Shown: positions 1 through 8,169 of the stretch, in pieces
How the letters are laid out: each line of letters begins with the position of its first letter
Position numbering within the stretch: position 1 is the first letter of the stretch
NCBI RefSeq assembly: GCF_013409425.1
Contig: NZ_JACCAC010000001.1
Coordinates: forward strand, 2,790,001-2,854,000
DNA length: 64,000 nucleotides
Reading direction: 5' to 3'
Origin: Nocardioides perillae
GTDB lineage: Bacteria; Actinomycetota; Actinomycetes; Propionibacteriales; Nocardioidaceae
Translations under genes and position numbers: made by a program
The notes under the pieces: model-generated
Database searches by the model: none
What the model was told of the DNA's origin: nothing
Seen by the model: the letters and a program-made list of their open reading frames with translations, nothing else

Positions 1-33
1 CTCGGACGTACCCGGACGCCCGAGGCGGACACC

Positions 34-945
34 TCATCCCAGGGCGTCGAGCGCGGTCTGCGCGGCGTCCTGCTCGCGGCGCGCCTCCGCGGCCTCGGCC
101 TCGGCCTGCTCGGCGGCGGCCTCGGCGTCCTCGAGCTCGTCGTCGACCTCCTCGGCCTGCGCCTCCAGCTCGGCGATGCGGCGCCGCAGCTCGTCGAGCT
201 CGGCCTGCAGCTGCATGCCCCGCGCCTGCAGCTCGCCGACCGCGGCGTGCGCCGCGTCGGCCTCGGCGGCGGCTTCCTCGGCGGCCTCGACCGCCTCGGC
301 CAGCCGCTCCTCGGCCGCGCGGCGCGCCTTGGCCTCGGCCTCGGGGTCGGGCACGACGCGCAGGTCGGGGCGCCCCGCGGGCGCGGCCGGCGGCGCGTCG
401 CGCGGCAGCGCCGCGAAGCCCAGGGCGGCCGGCGTCGCCACCGCACCCGCCGCGTCGACCTCGTCGACACCGGTGGCCGCGAGGGCGGCGACGAGCTGCC
501 CGCTGCGCACGGCCTGCGCGGCGCCGGGGTCGACCATCGCCGCGGTCAAGGTGGCCTCGACCTGGTCGAGCACGGCGGGGGTCAGGCGCTGGCCCTCCGC
601 GGACGCCAGCGCCCGCACCCGGCCCGTCACGGCCGCGGTCAGCTGCCGGCGCTGCTGGGTGAGCGCGCGCAGCTGCGCGGTGTCCATGCCCTCCTGCGCC
701 TCCCGCAACGCAGCGCCCACCTCGACCAGCTGGGCCACCTGCCCGCCCTCGCGACGCACCAGCAGGTTGACCGCCCACGCGGCGACCGAGGGCTTGCGCA
801 GGGCCTTCACCGACGACGAGAGCGTCGCGTCGTCGCCCTTGAGCTCCTTGGCCCGGGCGTCCCGCGCCGCGGTGAACTCCCCCAGCGTCAGGGCGTAGAG
901 CTGGTCGGCCTCCGCCAGCAGGGCGGCCGCGGCGTCGTCGGGCAC
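34..945 (-). CDS. Coiled-coil protein of unknown function
   Basis: Function not recognised. The ~303-residue product is rich in Ala and Glu. Residues ~20-140 look helical and include a KPSVAAWAVNLL stretch; residues ~205-300 form an almost uninterrupted coiled coil (alternating AEEAAAEADAAH and AELEAQAEEVDDELEDAEA). There is no signal peptide or membrane segment, so it is probably cytoplasmic. A TAGGGT -10 on this strand (953-958) overlaps a further-upstream GTG at 954, so the GTG at 945, seven bases past the hexamer, is preferred as a leaderless start. It stands alone upstream of no other minus-strand gene in the window. Confidence 0.7.
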   Translation of the reverse strand: MPDDAAAALLAEADQLYALTLGEFTAARDARAKELKGDDATLSSSVKALRKPSVAAWAVNLLVRREGGQVAQLVEVGAALREAQEGMDTAQLRALTQQRRQLTAAVTGRVRALASAEGQRLTPAVLDQVEATLTAAMVDPGAAQAVRSGQLVAALAATGVDEVDAAGAVATPAALGFAALPRDAPPAAPAGRPDLRVVPDPEAEAKARRAAEERLAEAVEAAEEAAAEADAAHAAVGELQARGMQLQAELDELRRRIAELEAQAEEVDDELEDAEAAAEQAEAEAAEARREQDAAQTALDALG

Positions 946-952
946 GCCGCCC

Positions 953-958
953 ACCCTA
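953..958 (-). promoter_or_regulatory. -10 hexamer of a leaderless promoter
   Basis: TAGGGT on the minus strand, seven bases before GTG 945 of the coiled-coil protein; no Shine-Dalgarno sequence lies between them. Confidence 0.5.
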
Positions 959-975
959 GGACCGCCCGCCGCGCC

Positions 976-1473
976 TCAGCGCAGCCACAGCGCCCACGCC
1001 TCCTCGACCGGGTGCGGCGGCCACGGCGAGTCGCGCGCCTCACCGGTGCGGGCCCACCCCAGGCGTGCGTACAACCGCTGCGCCCGCCCGTTCTGCGCCA
1101 GGCACCACAGCGTGACCTCGGCGGCCCCGGCCGCCCGGGCCGCCGCCACCGCCCGCTCGACCCCGTCCGCGCCGAGCCCGCGACCGGCCGCGTCCGGGTG
1201 CACTGCGAGGTGGCGGAGCGAGGCACGCCCCTCCCCCACGTCGTACGCCGTGAGGGCACGCAGCGGGCCCCCGTCGGGCCCGACGACCTCGACCACCGCG
1301 GTCGGGTCGGCGAGGACCAGCGCCCACCGTGCGGCGACGTCGTCGTCGGGGAAGGGGAAGCGGTCGGGCGGGAAGACGTGGCCGAGGGTCGCGAGGTTCG
1401 CCTCGCGCTCGAGGCGGGTCAGGGCGTCCAGGTCGCCGTCGCCGGCACGGCGCCACCGCTCGGCCTGCGGCAC
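976..1473 (-). CDS. GNAT family N-acetyltransferase
   Basis: A 165-residue acetyl-CoA-dependent acetyltransferase of unknown substrate. The acetyl-CoA binding loop is visible as HLAVHPDAAGRGLGADGVERAV (R/Q-x-x-G-x-G/A type, residues ~85-106), followed by the usual motif B, LWCLAQNGRAQRLYARLGW. GTG 1473 is four bases after the stop of the upstream response regulator, so it is read from the same transcript as the two-component genes. The substrate cannot be inferred; a link to the flavin-reductase-like or regulatory genes would be speculation. Confidence 0.85.
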   Translation of the reverse strand: MPQAERWRRAGDGDLDALTRLEREANLATLGHVFPPDRFPFPDDDVAARWALVLADPTAVVEVVGPDGGPLRALTAYDVGEGRASLRHLAVHPDAAGRGLGADGVERAVAAARAAGAAEVTLWCLAQNGRAQRLYARLGWARTGEARDSPWPPHPVEEAWALWLR

Positions 1474-1477
1474 GGGC

Positions 1478-2158
1478 TCAGTCCTCGCCGTCGAGGCCCT
1501 GCTCGATCGCCCAGCGCGTGAGCTCGACCCGGTTGTGCATCTGCAGCTTGCGCAGGGTGTTCTGCACGTGGTTCTGCACGGTGCGGTGGGAGACCACGAG
1601 CCGCTCGGCGACCTGCTTGTAGGAGAGGCCCTTGGCGACGAGCCGCAGCACCTCGGTCTCGCGCTCGGTGAGGCGCGGGGCGTCGGGGTCGAGGGCCGCA
1701 GGACCGTCGGCGAGGCGGCGGAACTCCCCCAGCACGAGCCCGGCCAGCCCGGGTGTGAAGACGGTGTCGCCGGCGGCGACACGGCGCACGGCGTCGAGCA
1801 GCTCCTCGCGGGAGGCCGACTTGACCAGGTAGCCCGTCGCCCCCGCCTTGACCGCGGCCAGCACGTCGGCCTGCTCGCCCGAGGCGGAGAGCACGAGCAC
1901 CCGCGCCGACGGGTCGTGCCGCAGCACCTCGCCGGTGACCTCGACACCGCCGGGCCCCGGGAGCTGCAGGTCCAGCACGACGACCTGGGGCCGGGCGGCG
2001 GGGAAGCGCGCGATGGCCTGGTGGCCGTCGGCGGCGACGGCCACGACCTCGAAGCCGGCCGAGGCGAGGTCGCGCTCGACGGCGTCGCGCCACATGGGGT
2101 GGTCGTCGACCACCATCACGCGCAGCGGCACGCCCTGCTCGCCCGCGGTCCCCGTCAC
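1478..2158 (-). CDS. NarL/FixJ-family response regulator (MacR-like)
   Basis: A DNA-binding response regulator of 226 residues. The receiver domain (~12-130) has the acidic pair in VMVVDDHP, the phospho-acceptor Asp in VVVLDLQLPGPGG and the conserved Lys in GYLVKSAS. The LuxR-type HTH (~160-220) reads LTERETEVLRLVAKGLSYKQ then HRTVQNHVQNTLRKL. GTG 2158 overlaps the stop of the flavin-reductase-like gene as GTGA. The cognate kinase is almost certainly the one at 2673-3854. The position next to plsC and ROK glucokinases recalls MacR of Streptomyces; that assignment rests on recalled gene order. Confidence 0.9.
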   Translation of the reverse strand: MTGTAGEQGVPLRVMVVDDHPMWRDAVERDLASAGFEVVAVAADGHQAIARFPAARPQVVVLDLQLPGPGGVEVTGEVLRHDPSARVLVLSASGEQADVLAAVKAGATGYLVKSASREELLDAVRRVAAGDTVFTPGLAGLVLGEFRRLADGPAALDPDAPRLTERETEVLRLVAKGLSYKQVAERLVVSHRTVQNHVQNTLRKLQMHNRVELTRWAIEQGLDGED

Positions 2159-2676
2159 GAGGGCCGAGCGTAGCGGCCGCGGCGGTGCTCCAGAGGAGCC
2201 TCGTCGGGACCGACGTGGACCTCCTCGAGCACGGCGGTCACCCGCAGGCTCCACCCGACCTCGACCGCCTCCTCGAGGGCGGCCCCGGCCCAGGTCGAGG
2301 CGGTCGTGAGCAGTGGGCCCCACGCGGTCGCGGCGAAGGCCGCCTGCCGGAAGGGGCCGCCCGGGGCGGGCGCCAGCCCGGCGAACTGCTCCGCCAGGTC
2401 GCGGTGCTCCCAGGAGAGCAGCTGCACGACGCAGCGCCCGGTGCGCGCGAGCACGTCGGCGAGGTCGGAGTCGGGGTCGACGAGGCCGAGCACCCGCGGC
2501 GGCTCTCCCGGCAGCACGAGCAGGGAGGAGACCGTCAGCCCCGCGCACCCGCGAGCGTCGGCGAGGTCGCCGGCGGTCCACAGCGAGACCGCGCCGCCGA
2601 GCCGCCCGCGCAGCCGGCGCACCGGGTCGCGCTCGCCGTCCGGGTCGGCGAAGGGGTGGTCGGCGTGGATCGTCAC
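2155..2676 (-). CDS. Flavin reductase-like domain protein
   Basis: A 173-residue FMN-binding, flavin-reductase-like (PF01613 type) protein. It has the typical start of the fold, DPVRRLRGRLGGAVSLWTA, then AGLTVSSLLVLPGEPPRVLGLVDPD (the flavin-binding T-x-S segment) and LLSWEHRDLAEQFAGLAP. It may supply reduced flavin to a monooxygenase or act in heme or redox chemistry; no partner oxygenase is nearby. GTG 2676 overlaps the kinase stop as GTGA and its own stop overlaps the regulator start, so it is translationally sandwiched between kinase and regulator, an unusual place for an enzyme. Confidence 0.8.
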   Translation of the reverse strand: MTIHADHPFADPDGERDPVRRLRGRLGGAVSLWTAGDLADARGCAGLTVSSLLVLPGEPPRVLGLVDPDSDLADVLARTGRCVVQLLSWEHRDLAEQFAGLAPAPGGPFRQAAFAATAWGPLLTTASTWAGAALEEAVEVGWSLRVTAVLEEVHVGPDEAPLEHRRGRYARPS

Positions 2677-3854
2677 GTCGCGAGCGTACGAGGCCCGCGC
2701 GGCAGCTCGAGCTCCCACTCGGTGCCGTGCGCGCCGGTCTCGAGCCGTGCCTGCCCACCTAGCTCCGCGAGCCGCTCGCGCACCGACGCCGCGACCCCGA
2801 GGCGACCTTCGGCCGCCGCCTCGGCCAGCCGGCCGGGCGCGATGCCGGGGCCCTCGTCGCGCACCGAGACCACGACACGGTCGGGCAGCGCCTCGAGCAG
2901 CACCCACGCCGAGGCGTCGTCGCCGACGTGCCGGGCGACGTTGTCGAGGCAGGCGCCCACGGCCGCCACCAGCTCGGCGGCGGGGTGGGCGGCCACGGGC
3001 ACGGGGTCGCCCGGGGTCGCGACGGACACCCGGGGCGCGGGGCGCTGCTCGAGCGCGACCAGCGCGACGCCGAGGTCGACCTCGGCCGCGACGCCCGCGG
3101 CAGCCGCCGAGGACGCCGGACCGCGCGCGTCCTGGCGCCGGATCAGCGTGCGCAGCCCCGCTTCCTGCTCCCCCGCCAGCCGACCGAGCTCGGCGCCCTC
3201 GGGGCCGAGCTCGGGGCCGCGACGCTGCACCAGCGCGAGCACCTGGAGCACCCCGTCGTGCACGGCCCGGGCGAGCCGCGCCCGCTCCGCCGCTGCGGCG
3301 GCGTCGCGCTCGGCGCGGTCGCGCTCGGTCGCCATCTCCTGCAGTGACCCGACGAGGTAGCCGACGATCGGCCCCCCGACCATGAGCAGGAAGACGTTGC
3401 CGTAGTTGGCCTGCGTGACCTGCGAGCGCACCGCGAGGTCGGCCGCGCACAGCGCGACGGAGGCGACGAGGCCGCCGGGCCAGCGCCAGTGCACCGCCCA
3501 CGCCATCAGCGCCCCGACGACCCAGAAGCCCGGCACGGTCGCGCGGAAGTCCTCGCCCTTCAGCAGCGGCGAGCTCAGCAACGCCCCCACCGCGACGAGC
3601 AGGTCGACGACCAGCAGGCCGGCGACGCGGCGGTGCGCCTCGGCGTACGCCCAGAGGGCCACGACCGTCCAGGCGACGAGCACGCCGACGACCGCGACGG
3701 CCACCCAGGGCCGCACGAAGGAGTCGACGCGCCACAGCGTCAGCCCCACCAGGTTCAGCGTGAGGACCACCCGCAGCACCGCGAGGGCGCGGACCAGGCG
3801 GTCCTCGACGGCGATCGCCGGGGCCGCGGTCCACGAGCGCTGGCCCAGCGGCAA
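2673..3854 (-). CDS. Sensor histidine kinase, NarL type (MacS-like)
   Basis: An integral-membrane sensor kinase of ~393 residues. Residues ~20-175 carry about five hydrophobic segments (e.g. VAVAVVGVLVAWTVVALWAY, FLLMVGGPIVGYLVGSL). The HisKA_3 dimerisation box ARAVHDGVLQVLALV holds the phospho-accepting His. The C-terminal HATPase has a N box (ACLDNVARHVG) and a G box (VRDEGPGIAPGRL, GRLGVAASVRERLAELGG). TTG 3854, nine bases past the plsC stop, is the only start that keeps the first membrane segment; a downstream GTG is possible. The ligand is unknown. Confidence 0.85.
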   Translation of the reverse strand: MPLGQRSWTAAPAIAVEDRLVRALAVLRVVLTLNLVGLTLWRVDSFVRPWVAVAVVGVLVAWTVVALWAYAEAHRRVAGLLVVDLLVAVGALLSSPLLKGEDFRATVPGFWVVGALMAWAVHWRWPGGLVASVALCAADLAVRSQVTQANYGNVFLLMVGGPIVGYLVGSLQEMATERDRAERDAAAAAERARLARAVHDGVLQVLALVQRRGPELGPEGAELGRLAGEQEAGLRTLIRRQDARGPASSAAAAGVAAEVDLGVALVALEQRPAPRVSVATPGDPVPVAAHPAAELVAAVGACLDNVARHVGDDASAWVLLEALPDRVVVSVRDEGPGIAPGRLAEAAAEGRLGVAASVRERLAELGGQARLETGAHGTEWELELPRGPRTLAT

Positions 3855-3862
3855 CGGGCCGC

Positions 3863-4624
3863 TCAGGAGGCCTTCCGCTCCTCGGGCACCGCCGCGGCGG
3901 CGGCCGCCTGCTCCTTCTCGAGCCGCTTGGACTCCTCCTTGGCGCGGGCGGCGTACTGGTCGACGTACTCCTGGCCGGAGAGGCGCATGATCTCGTACAT
4001 GATCTCGTCGGTGATCGAGCGCAGGATGTAGCGGTCGTTCTCCATGCCCTCGTAGCGGGAGAAGTCCAGCGGCGTGCCGAAGCGCACCACCGGCCGGGTC
4101 AGCGAGCCGAACTTCTTGCCGGGCGGGGCCACGACGTCGGTGCCGACGACGGCCACGGGGATGACCGGCACGCCGGTCTCGAGCGCGAGCCGCGCGACGC
4201 CGGTCTTGCCGCGGTAGAGCCGGCCGTCGTGCGAGCGCGTGCCTTCGGGGTAGATCCCGAAGAGCCCGCCCTCGCCGAGGATGCGCTTGGCCGACAGCAG
4301 GGCGCCCGCAGCGGCGTCGGCGCCCGAGCGGTCGATCGGCACCTGCCCGGCGCCGGAGAAGAACGTGCGCTGCAGCCAGCCCTTGAGGCCCGTGCCGGTG
4401 AAGTACTCCGCCTTGGCCACGAAGGTCACGCGGCGCGACAGGGTCAGCGGCATGAACAGCCAGTCGGCGTAGGACAGGTGGTTGCTCGCGAGGATGGCGG
4501 GGCCCTCCTCGGGCACGTGCTCGGCGCCCTCGGTGTGGGGGCGGAAGACGAGCCGCAGCAGCGGACCGAGGGCCACCCACTTGAGGAACCAGTAGAACAC
4601 CGCGCGCTCCTGCCTGTCCGACAC
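3863..4624 (-). CDS. plsC: 1-acyl-sn-glycerol-3-phosphate acyltransferase family
   Basis: A 253-residue lysophospholipid acyltransferase that should acylate 1-acyl-glycerol-3-phosphate at the membrane during phospholipid synthesis. The HX4D catalytic motif is NHLSYAD (~residues 49-55), the substrate motif is FGIYPEGTRS (~122-131) and the third block is VPVIPVAVVGTD. The C-terminus is a charged, Ala/Glu-rich tail (~225-253) not needed for the fold. GTG 4624 starts the minus-strand operon with the kinase and regulator; a TAGTCT hexamer at 4646-4651 fits its promoter. Close relatives in actinobacteria include mannoside acyltransferases, so the exact acceptor is open. Confidence 0.88.
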   Translation of the reverse strand: MSDRQERAVFYWFLKWVALGPLLRLVFRPHTEGAEHVPEEGPAILASNHLSYADWLFMPLTLSRRVTFVAKAEYFTGTGLKGWLQRTFFSGAGQVPIDRSGADAAAGALLSAKRILGEGGLFGIYPEGTRSHDGRLYRGKTGVARLALETGVPVIPVAVVGTDVVAPPGKKFGSLTRPVVRFGTPLDFSRYEGMENDRYILRSITDEIMYEIMRLSGQEYVDQYAARAKEESKRLEKEQAAAAAAVPEERKAS

Positions 4625-4645
4625 CGACCACCGGTCGTCGGGCGA

Positions 4646-4651
4646 AGACTA
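4646..4651 (-). promoter_or_regulatory. -10 hexamer for the plsC-kinase-regulator operon
   Basis: TAGTCT on the minus strand, 21 bases before GTG 4624, inside an ACTAGT palindrome. It implies a short leader of roughly 14 bases. Confidence 0.4.
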
Positions 4652-4683
4652 GTCCTCCGCGACCGGATGTGAGAATGCCGCGC

Positions 4684-5532
4684 GTGAGCACCGCACCGAC
4701 TCCCGGCCACGGCCCCGATCCCCGCTCCGCCCCCGGCTCCGGCTCCGGCTCCGGCTCCGAGCACGTGCACCCGCAGGCCCAGCCGTGGTCGACGCCGGCG
4801 CGTCCCGAGCTCACGGGCGGTCGACGCGTCGCGGTGCTGCTGAGCCACGGCTTCACCGGCTCCCCGGCCTCGATCCGGCCGTGGGGCGAGGAGCTCGCCC
4901 GCCGCGGCTACGCCGTGGAGGTGCCGCGGCTGCCCGGCCACGGCACCACGTGGCAGGAGATGAACCGCACCCGCTGGTCCGACTGGTACGCCGAGGTCGC
5001 CCGGGCCTTCGACCGGCTGCACGCCGCGCACGACGCGGTCGTGGTCGGCGGGCTGTCGATGGGCGGCGCGCTCGCGCTGCGACTCGCCGCCGACCGCGGT
5101 CGCGACGTCGCCGGCGTCGTGCTCGTCAACCCCGCGGTCACCAGCACGAACAAGCAGCTGCTCGCCGTGCCGGTGCTCAAGCACCTCGTCGCCTCGATGC
5201 CCGGCATCGGCAACGACGTCGCCAAGCCCGGCGTCGACGAGGTCGGCTACGACCGCACCCCGCTCAAGGCGCTGCACTCGATGACGCGGGCGTGGGGGCC
5301 GCTGCGCGCCGACCTCCCCCGCGTCACCGCCCCGGTGCTGCTGCTGCGCTCGGTGGTCGACCACGTCGTCGACCCCTCGAGCGGCCGTCTGCTGCAGGCA
5401 CGGCTGCGCGACGTCACCGAGGTGCTGCTGCCCGACTCCTTCCACGTCGCCACGCTCGACCACGACGCACCGCGCATCGTCGAGGAGTCCGCCGCGTTCG
5501 TCGCCCGCGTGAGCGCCCCCGCCCCCGCGTAG
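4684..5532 (+). CDS. Alpha/beta hydrolase (carboxylesterase / acylglycerol lipase type)
   Basis: A 282-residue serine hydrolase of the Est30/monoacylglycerol-lipase group, acting on small acyl esters in the cytoplasm. The oxyanion-hole loop is LLSHGFTGSP, the nucleophile elbow is GLSMGG, the acidic residue lies in LLRSVVDHVVDP and the catalytic His in DSFHVATLDHD. A Gly-Ser repeat (GSGSGSGSE, residues ~18-27) precedes the fold and is encoded by a GGCTCC hexanucleotide run. Starts at GTG 4669, ATG 4675 or GTG 4684 are possible; 4684 is chosen because GAGAAT (4671-4676) sits seven bases before it. It follows plsC divergently. Confidence 0.88.
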   Translation: MSTAPTPGHGPDPRSAPGSGSGSGSEHVHPQAQPWSTPARPELTGGRRVAVLLSHGFTGSPASIRPWGEELARRGYAVEVPRLPGHGTTWQEMNRTRWSDWYAEVARAFDRLHAAHDAVVVGGLSMGGALALRLAADRGRDVAGVVLVNPAVTSTNKQLLAVPVLKHLVASMPGIGNDVAKPGVDEVGYDRTPLKALHSMTRAWGPLRADLPRVTAPVLLLRSVVDHVVDPSSGRLLQARLRDVTEVLLPDSFHVATLDHDAPRIVEESAAFVARVSAPAPA

Positions 5533-5535
5533 GCT
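5530..5535 (+). promoter_or_regulatory. -10 hexamer overlapping the esterase stop codon
   Basis: TAGGCT, six bases before GTG 5542. Its first three bases are the TAG stop codon of the preceding esterase gene, so stop and promoter share bases. Confidence 0.5.
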
Positions 5536-5541
5536 CGAGGC

Positions 5542-5964
5542 GTGAGCAGCACCGGCGGCCCGCGGGGCGAGGAGGAGGCCTGGCGGGCCATCGTCGAGAA
5601 CTACGGCGAGCGGCCCGAGGTCCCGGAGGCCCCGGTCGAGCGACCGGCGCCCCGCGAGGCAGCGCCCGGGCCCGTGGCACCGGAGGACCCCGACGCCGCG
5701 CTCGCCCGTGCGCTCGGCGAGCAGGAGCGCTTCGTGCCACCCCCGCCGCCTCCGATCCCCCGCCCGGCCCCGCCACGGCTCGCCGCGTGGATCGGCGTCT
5801 TCGGCGTCCCCGCCGTCCTGCTGCTGCTGCTCGTCACGCCGTTCAGCGTCCCCTCGCTGGTCGGCTACGCGCTCGTGGCGTGGTTCGTCGGCGGCTTCCT
5901 CTACCTCGTCTCCCAGATGCCGCGCGGGCCCCAGGACCCGTGGGACGACGGGGCCCGCGTCTGA
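5542..5964 (+). CDS. Small proline-rich membrane protein
   Basis: A 140-residue protein of unknown function. Residues ~1-80 are acidic and proline-rich (including PPPPPPIPRPAPP, ~65-77); two hydrophobic helices follow (IGVFGVPAVLLLLLVTPF and VGYALVAWFVGGFLYLVS); a short acidic tail (DPWDDGARV) ends it. The N-terminal half is predicted to face the cytoplasm. It resembles the small two-helix membrane proteins common in Nocardioides. GTG 5542 lies six bases after a -10 hexamer, so it is probably leaderless. Confidence 0.75.
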   Translation: MSSTGGPRGEEEAWRAIVENYGERPEVPEAPVERPAPREAAPGPVAPEDPDAALARALGEQERFVPPPPPPIPRPAPPRLAAWIGVFGVPAVLLLLLVTPFSVPSLVGYALVAWFVGGFLYLVSQMPRGPQDPWDDGARV

Positions 5965-5980
5965 GGCGGCCCGCGGCCGT

Positions 5981-5986
5981 TATCGT
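5981..5986 (+). promoter_or_regulatory. -10 hexamer of a leaderless promoter
   Basis: TATCGT, six bases before GTG 5993 of the TIGR00300-family gene; no Shine-Dalgarno sequence lies between. Confidence 0.5.
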
Positions 5987-5992
5987 CGGCGC

Positions 5993-7234
5993 GTGACCAC
6001 CACCGAGACCGTCGAGATCACCGGCCACCTCATGGACCACGGGCTGCTCAGCCTGGTCCTCGACGACATCCGCGAGTACGGCGGCGACTACACGATCGAC
6101 CGCTTCGACGTGGGCCGCGAGACCGACGACCCCTCCCACGCGGTGATCACCGTCATCGCCGACGACGACGAGGCGCTGCAGCGCACCCTGATGCGGCTGC
6201 AGACCCGCGGCGTCAACCAGGTCGACCCCGGCGAGGCGGAGGTGGCCACGGCGACGCGGGACGGCGTCTTCCCCGACCGCTTCTACTCCACCACCAACCT
6301 GCCCACGCGGGTGCGCGTCGAGGGCCGCTGGCTCGAGGTCGGCAACCCCGAGATGGACTGCGGTCTCGTGCTCGAGCGCGACGAGCAGGGTCAGCCCGCC
6401 CGGGTGTCGACCCTGCCGATGAGCGACGTCCGCGCCGGCATGGAGGTCGTCACCGGCGCCTCGGGCGTGCGGGTGACCCTGCCGACGCCCGACAAGAGCG
6501 CCGAGGCCTTCGGCTTCATGGAGTCCGAGGTGTCCTCGGAGAAGCCCCAGGCTGTGCTGGTGCGGCAGGTGGCCGACGGCATGCGCGAGGCCAAGGCGCA
6601 GGGCAAGAAGGTGCTGTGGGTCGGCGGGCCCGGCGTCGTCCACACCGGCGCGGCCCCCGCGATGGTCGCGATGGTGCAGGCCGGCTTCGTCGACGTGCTC
6701 TTCGCCGGCAACGCGCTGGCCACGCACGACATCGAGTCCGCGCTCTACGGCACCTCGCTCGGCGTCGACCTGGCCCAGGGCCGCGGCGTGGAGCACGGCC
6801 ACGAGCACCACATCCGCGCCATCAACACCATCCGCCAGGAGGGCTCGATCGCCGCGGCCGTCGAGTCCGGCGTGCTCGGCGGCGGGATCATGCACGCGCT
6901 GGTCACCCACGGCAAGGAGTTCGTGCTGGTGGGCTCGGTGCGCGACGACGGCCCGCTGCCCGACGTGCACACCGACGTGATCGAGGGTCAGCGCGCCATG
7001 CGCGCCGCACTGCCCGACGTCGGCTTCTGCCTCATGGTCGCGACCATGCTGCACTCGGTGGCGACCGGCAACATCCTGCCCGCCTCGATCCCGCTGGTGT
7101 GCGTCGACATCAACCCCGCGACGGTGACCAAGCTGACCGACCGCGGCTCCTCGCAGGCGCGCGGCATCGTCACCGACGTGGGCCTCTTCCTCGAGCAGCT
7201 CGCCGGCGAGCTCGTCCCCGACTACCGCCGGTAG
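5993..7234 (+). CDS. TIGR00300 family protein (LOR/SDH conserved region; archaeal-type ornithine cyclodeaminase family)
   Basis: A 413-residue protein matching the TIGR00300 / LOR-SDH conserved-region family throughout: an N-terminal domain (EITGHLMDHGLLSLVLDDI, ~1-100) and a C-terminal Rossmann-like domain with VLWVGGPGVVHTGAAPAM (~205-222), FAGNALATHDIESALYGTS and MLHSVATGNILPAS. From memory, archaeal members are ornithine cyclodeaminases (ornithine to proline plus ammonia) and the same domain is the C-terminal half of cyanobacterial AgrE/ArgZ; the activity here is inferred. The last 13 bases overlap the convergent ROK gene. No arginine-catabolism genes are adjacent. Confidence 0.82.
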   Translation: MTTTETVEITGHLMDHGLLSLVLDDIREYGGDYTIDRFDVGRETDDPSHAVITVIADDDEALQRTLMRLQTRGVNQVDPGEAEVATATRDGVFPDRFYSTTNLPTRVRVEGRWLEVGNPEMDCGLVLERDEQGQPARVSTLPMSDVRAGMEVVTGASGVRVTLPTPDKSAEAFGFMESEVSSEKPQAVLVRQVADGMREAKAQGKKVLWVGGPGVVHTGAAPAMVAMVQAGFVDVLFAGNALATHDIESALYGTSLGVDLAQGRGVEHGHEHHIRAINTIRQEGSIAAAVESGVLGGGIMHALVTHGKEFVLVGSVRDDGPLPDVHTDVIEGQRAMRAALPDVGFCLMVATMLHSVATGNILPASIPLVCVDINPATVTKLTDRGSSQARGIVTDVGLFLEQLAGELVPDYRR

Positions 7235-8142
7235 CGCTCGGCGGCGAGCGCCGCCGCGCCGACCAGGCCGGCCTCGGGGCCGTGCACGGCCCGCACCACC
7301 GGCGGGACCCTGCGGTGCGCCGCGCCCACCAGCGCCCGCTCGAGCGCCGCGCGCGCCGGGTCGAGCAGCAGGTCGCCCGCGGCCGACACCCCGCCGCCGA
7401 CCACCAGCACCGCGGGGTCGAGCGCCGCCGCGAGGTTCGCCAGGCCCACGCCGAGCCAGGTGCCGACCTCCTCGAACGCGTGCCGGGCGGCGGGGTCACC
7501 GGCCGCGGCCGCCGTCGTGACCTGCGGCCCCGTCAGCGGGTCGGACGCCCCTCCACGCTGCTCGTGGTCGGCGCGCACCAGCGCCCGCCCGCTGCAGTAC
7601 TGCTCCCAGCACCCGCGACCTCCGCACTCGCAGGGACGACCCTCGGGCACCACCTGGGCGTGGCCGAACTCCCCGGCCATGCCGCTGGCCCCCCGCACCA
7701 CCCGCCCGCCGACGACCACGCCGCCGCCGATGCCGGTGCCGAGGGTGACCACCAGCGCCGGGTCGAGCCCGCGCGCCGCACCCGACGTCGCCTCGGCGTA
7801 CGCCGCGGCCGTCGCGTCGTTCTCGAGCACGACCGGCACACCGAGCAGCTCGGAGAACCGCGTGCGCACGGGCTCGCCGCGCCACGGCAGGTGCGGCGCG
7901 AAGACCACGTGCTCGCCGGCGGCGTCGACGAAACCGGCCGCGGCGACACCGACCGCCGCCAGCGGCTCACCGCCGGCGGCCTCCCGCACCGCCTCGACCA
8001 CGGCCGCCTCGACCAGGCGCACGTCGACGCGGCGACCCGGGGTCGCGCGGCGGGCGACGCGCTGCACGCGGCCCTCGACCACCACCCCGGCCACCACCTT
8101 GGTGCCGCCGACGTCGACGCCGACGACGCAGCCCGGGTTCAC
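7222..8142 (-). CDS. ROK family sugar kinase (glucokinase type), copy 2
   Basis: A 306-residue cytoplasmic sugar kinase that should phosphorylate glucose or a related hexose with ATP. The phosphate-binding motif is VGVDVGGTKVVAG (~6-18), the sugar-binding ENDATAAAYAEA includes the catalytic Asp, TLGTGIGGGVVV is the second phosphate loop, EFGHAQV plus the zinc motif CECGGRGCWE (~165-174) are ROK hallmarks. It lies 24 bases downstream of a second ROK gene on the same strand. Similarity is family-level only: no repressor HTH is fused. GTG 8142 is the only sensible start before the motif. Confidence 0.9.
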   Translation of the reverse strand: MNPGCVVGVDVGGTKVVAGVVVEGRVQRVARRATPGRRVDVRLVEAAVVEAVREAAGGEPLAAVGVAAAGFVDAAGEHVVFAPHLPWRGEPVRTRFSELLGVPVVLENDATAAAYAEATSGAARGLDPALVVTLGTGIGGGVVVGGRVVRGASGMAGEFGHAQVVPEGRPCECGGRGCWEQYCSGRALVRADHEQRGGASDPLTGPQVTTAAAAGDPAARHAFEEVGTWLGVGLANLAAALDPAVLVVGGGVSAAGDLLLDPARAALERALVGAAHRRVPPVVRAVHGPEAGLVGAAALAAERYRR

Positions 8143-8169
8143 GGGCGGGGGCTCACGGGCGGGGGCTCA
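8141..8169. repeat. Short direct duplication at the junction of the two ROK genes
   Basis: ACGGGCGGGGGCTC occurs twice in tandem between the start of the downstream ROK gene and the stop of the upstream one; a 14-base duplication, probably slippage. Confidence 0.6.
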
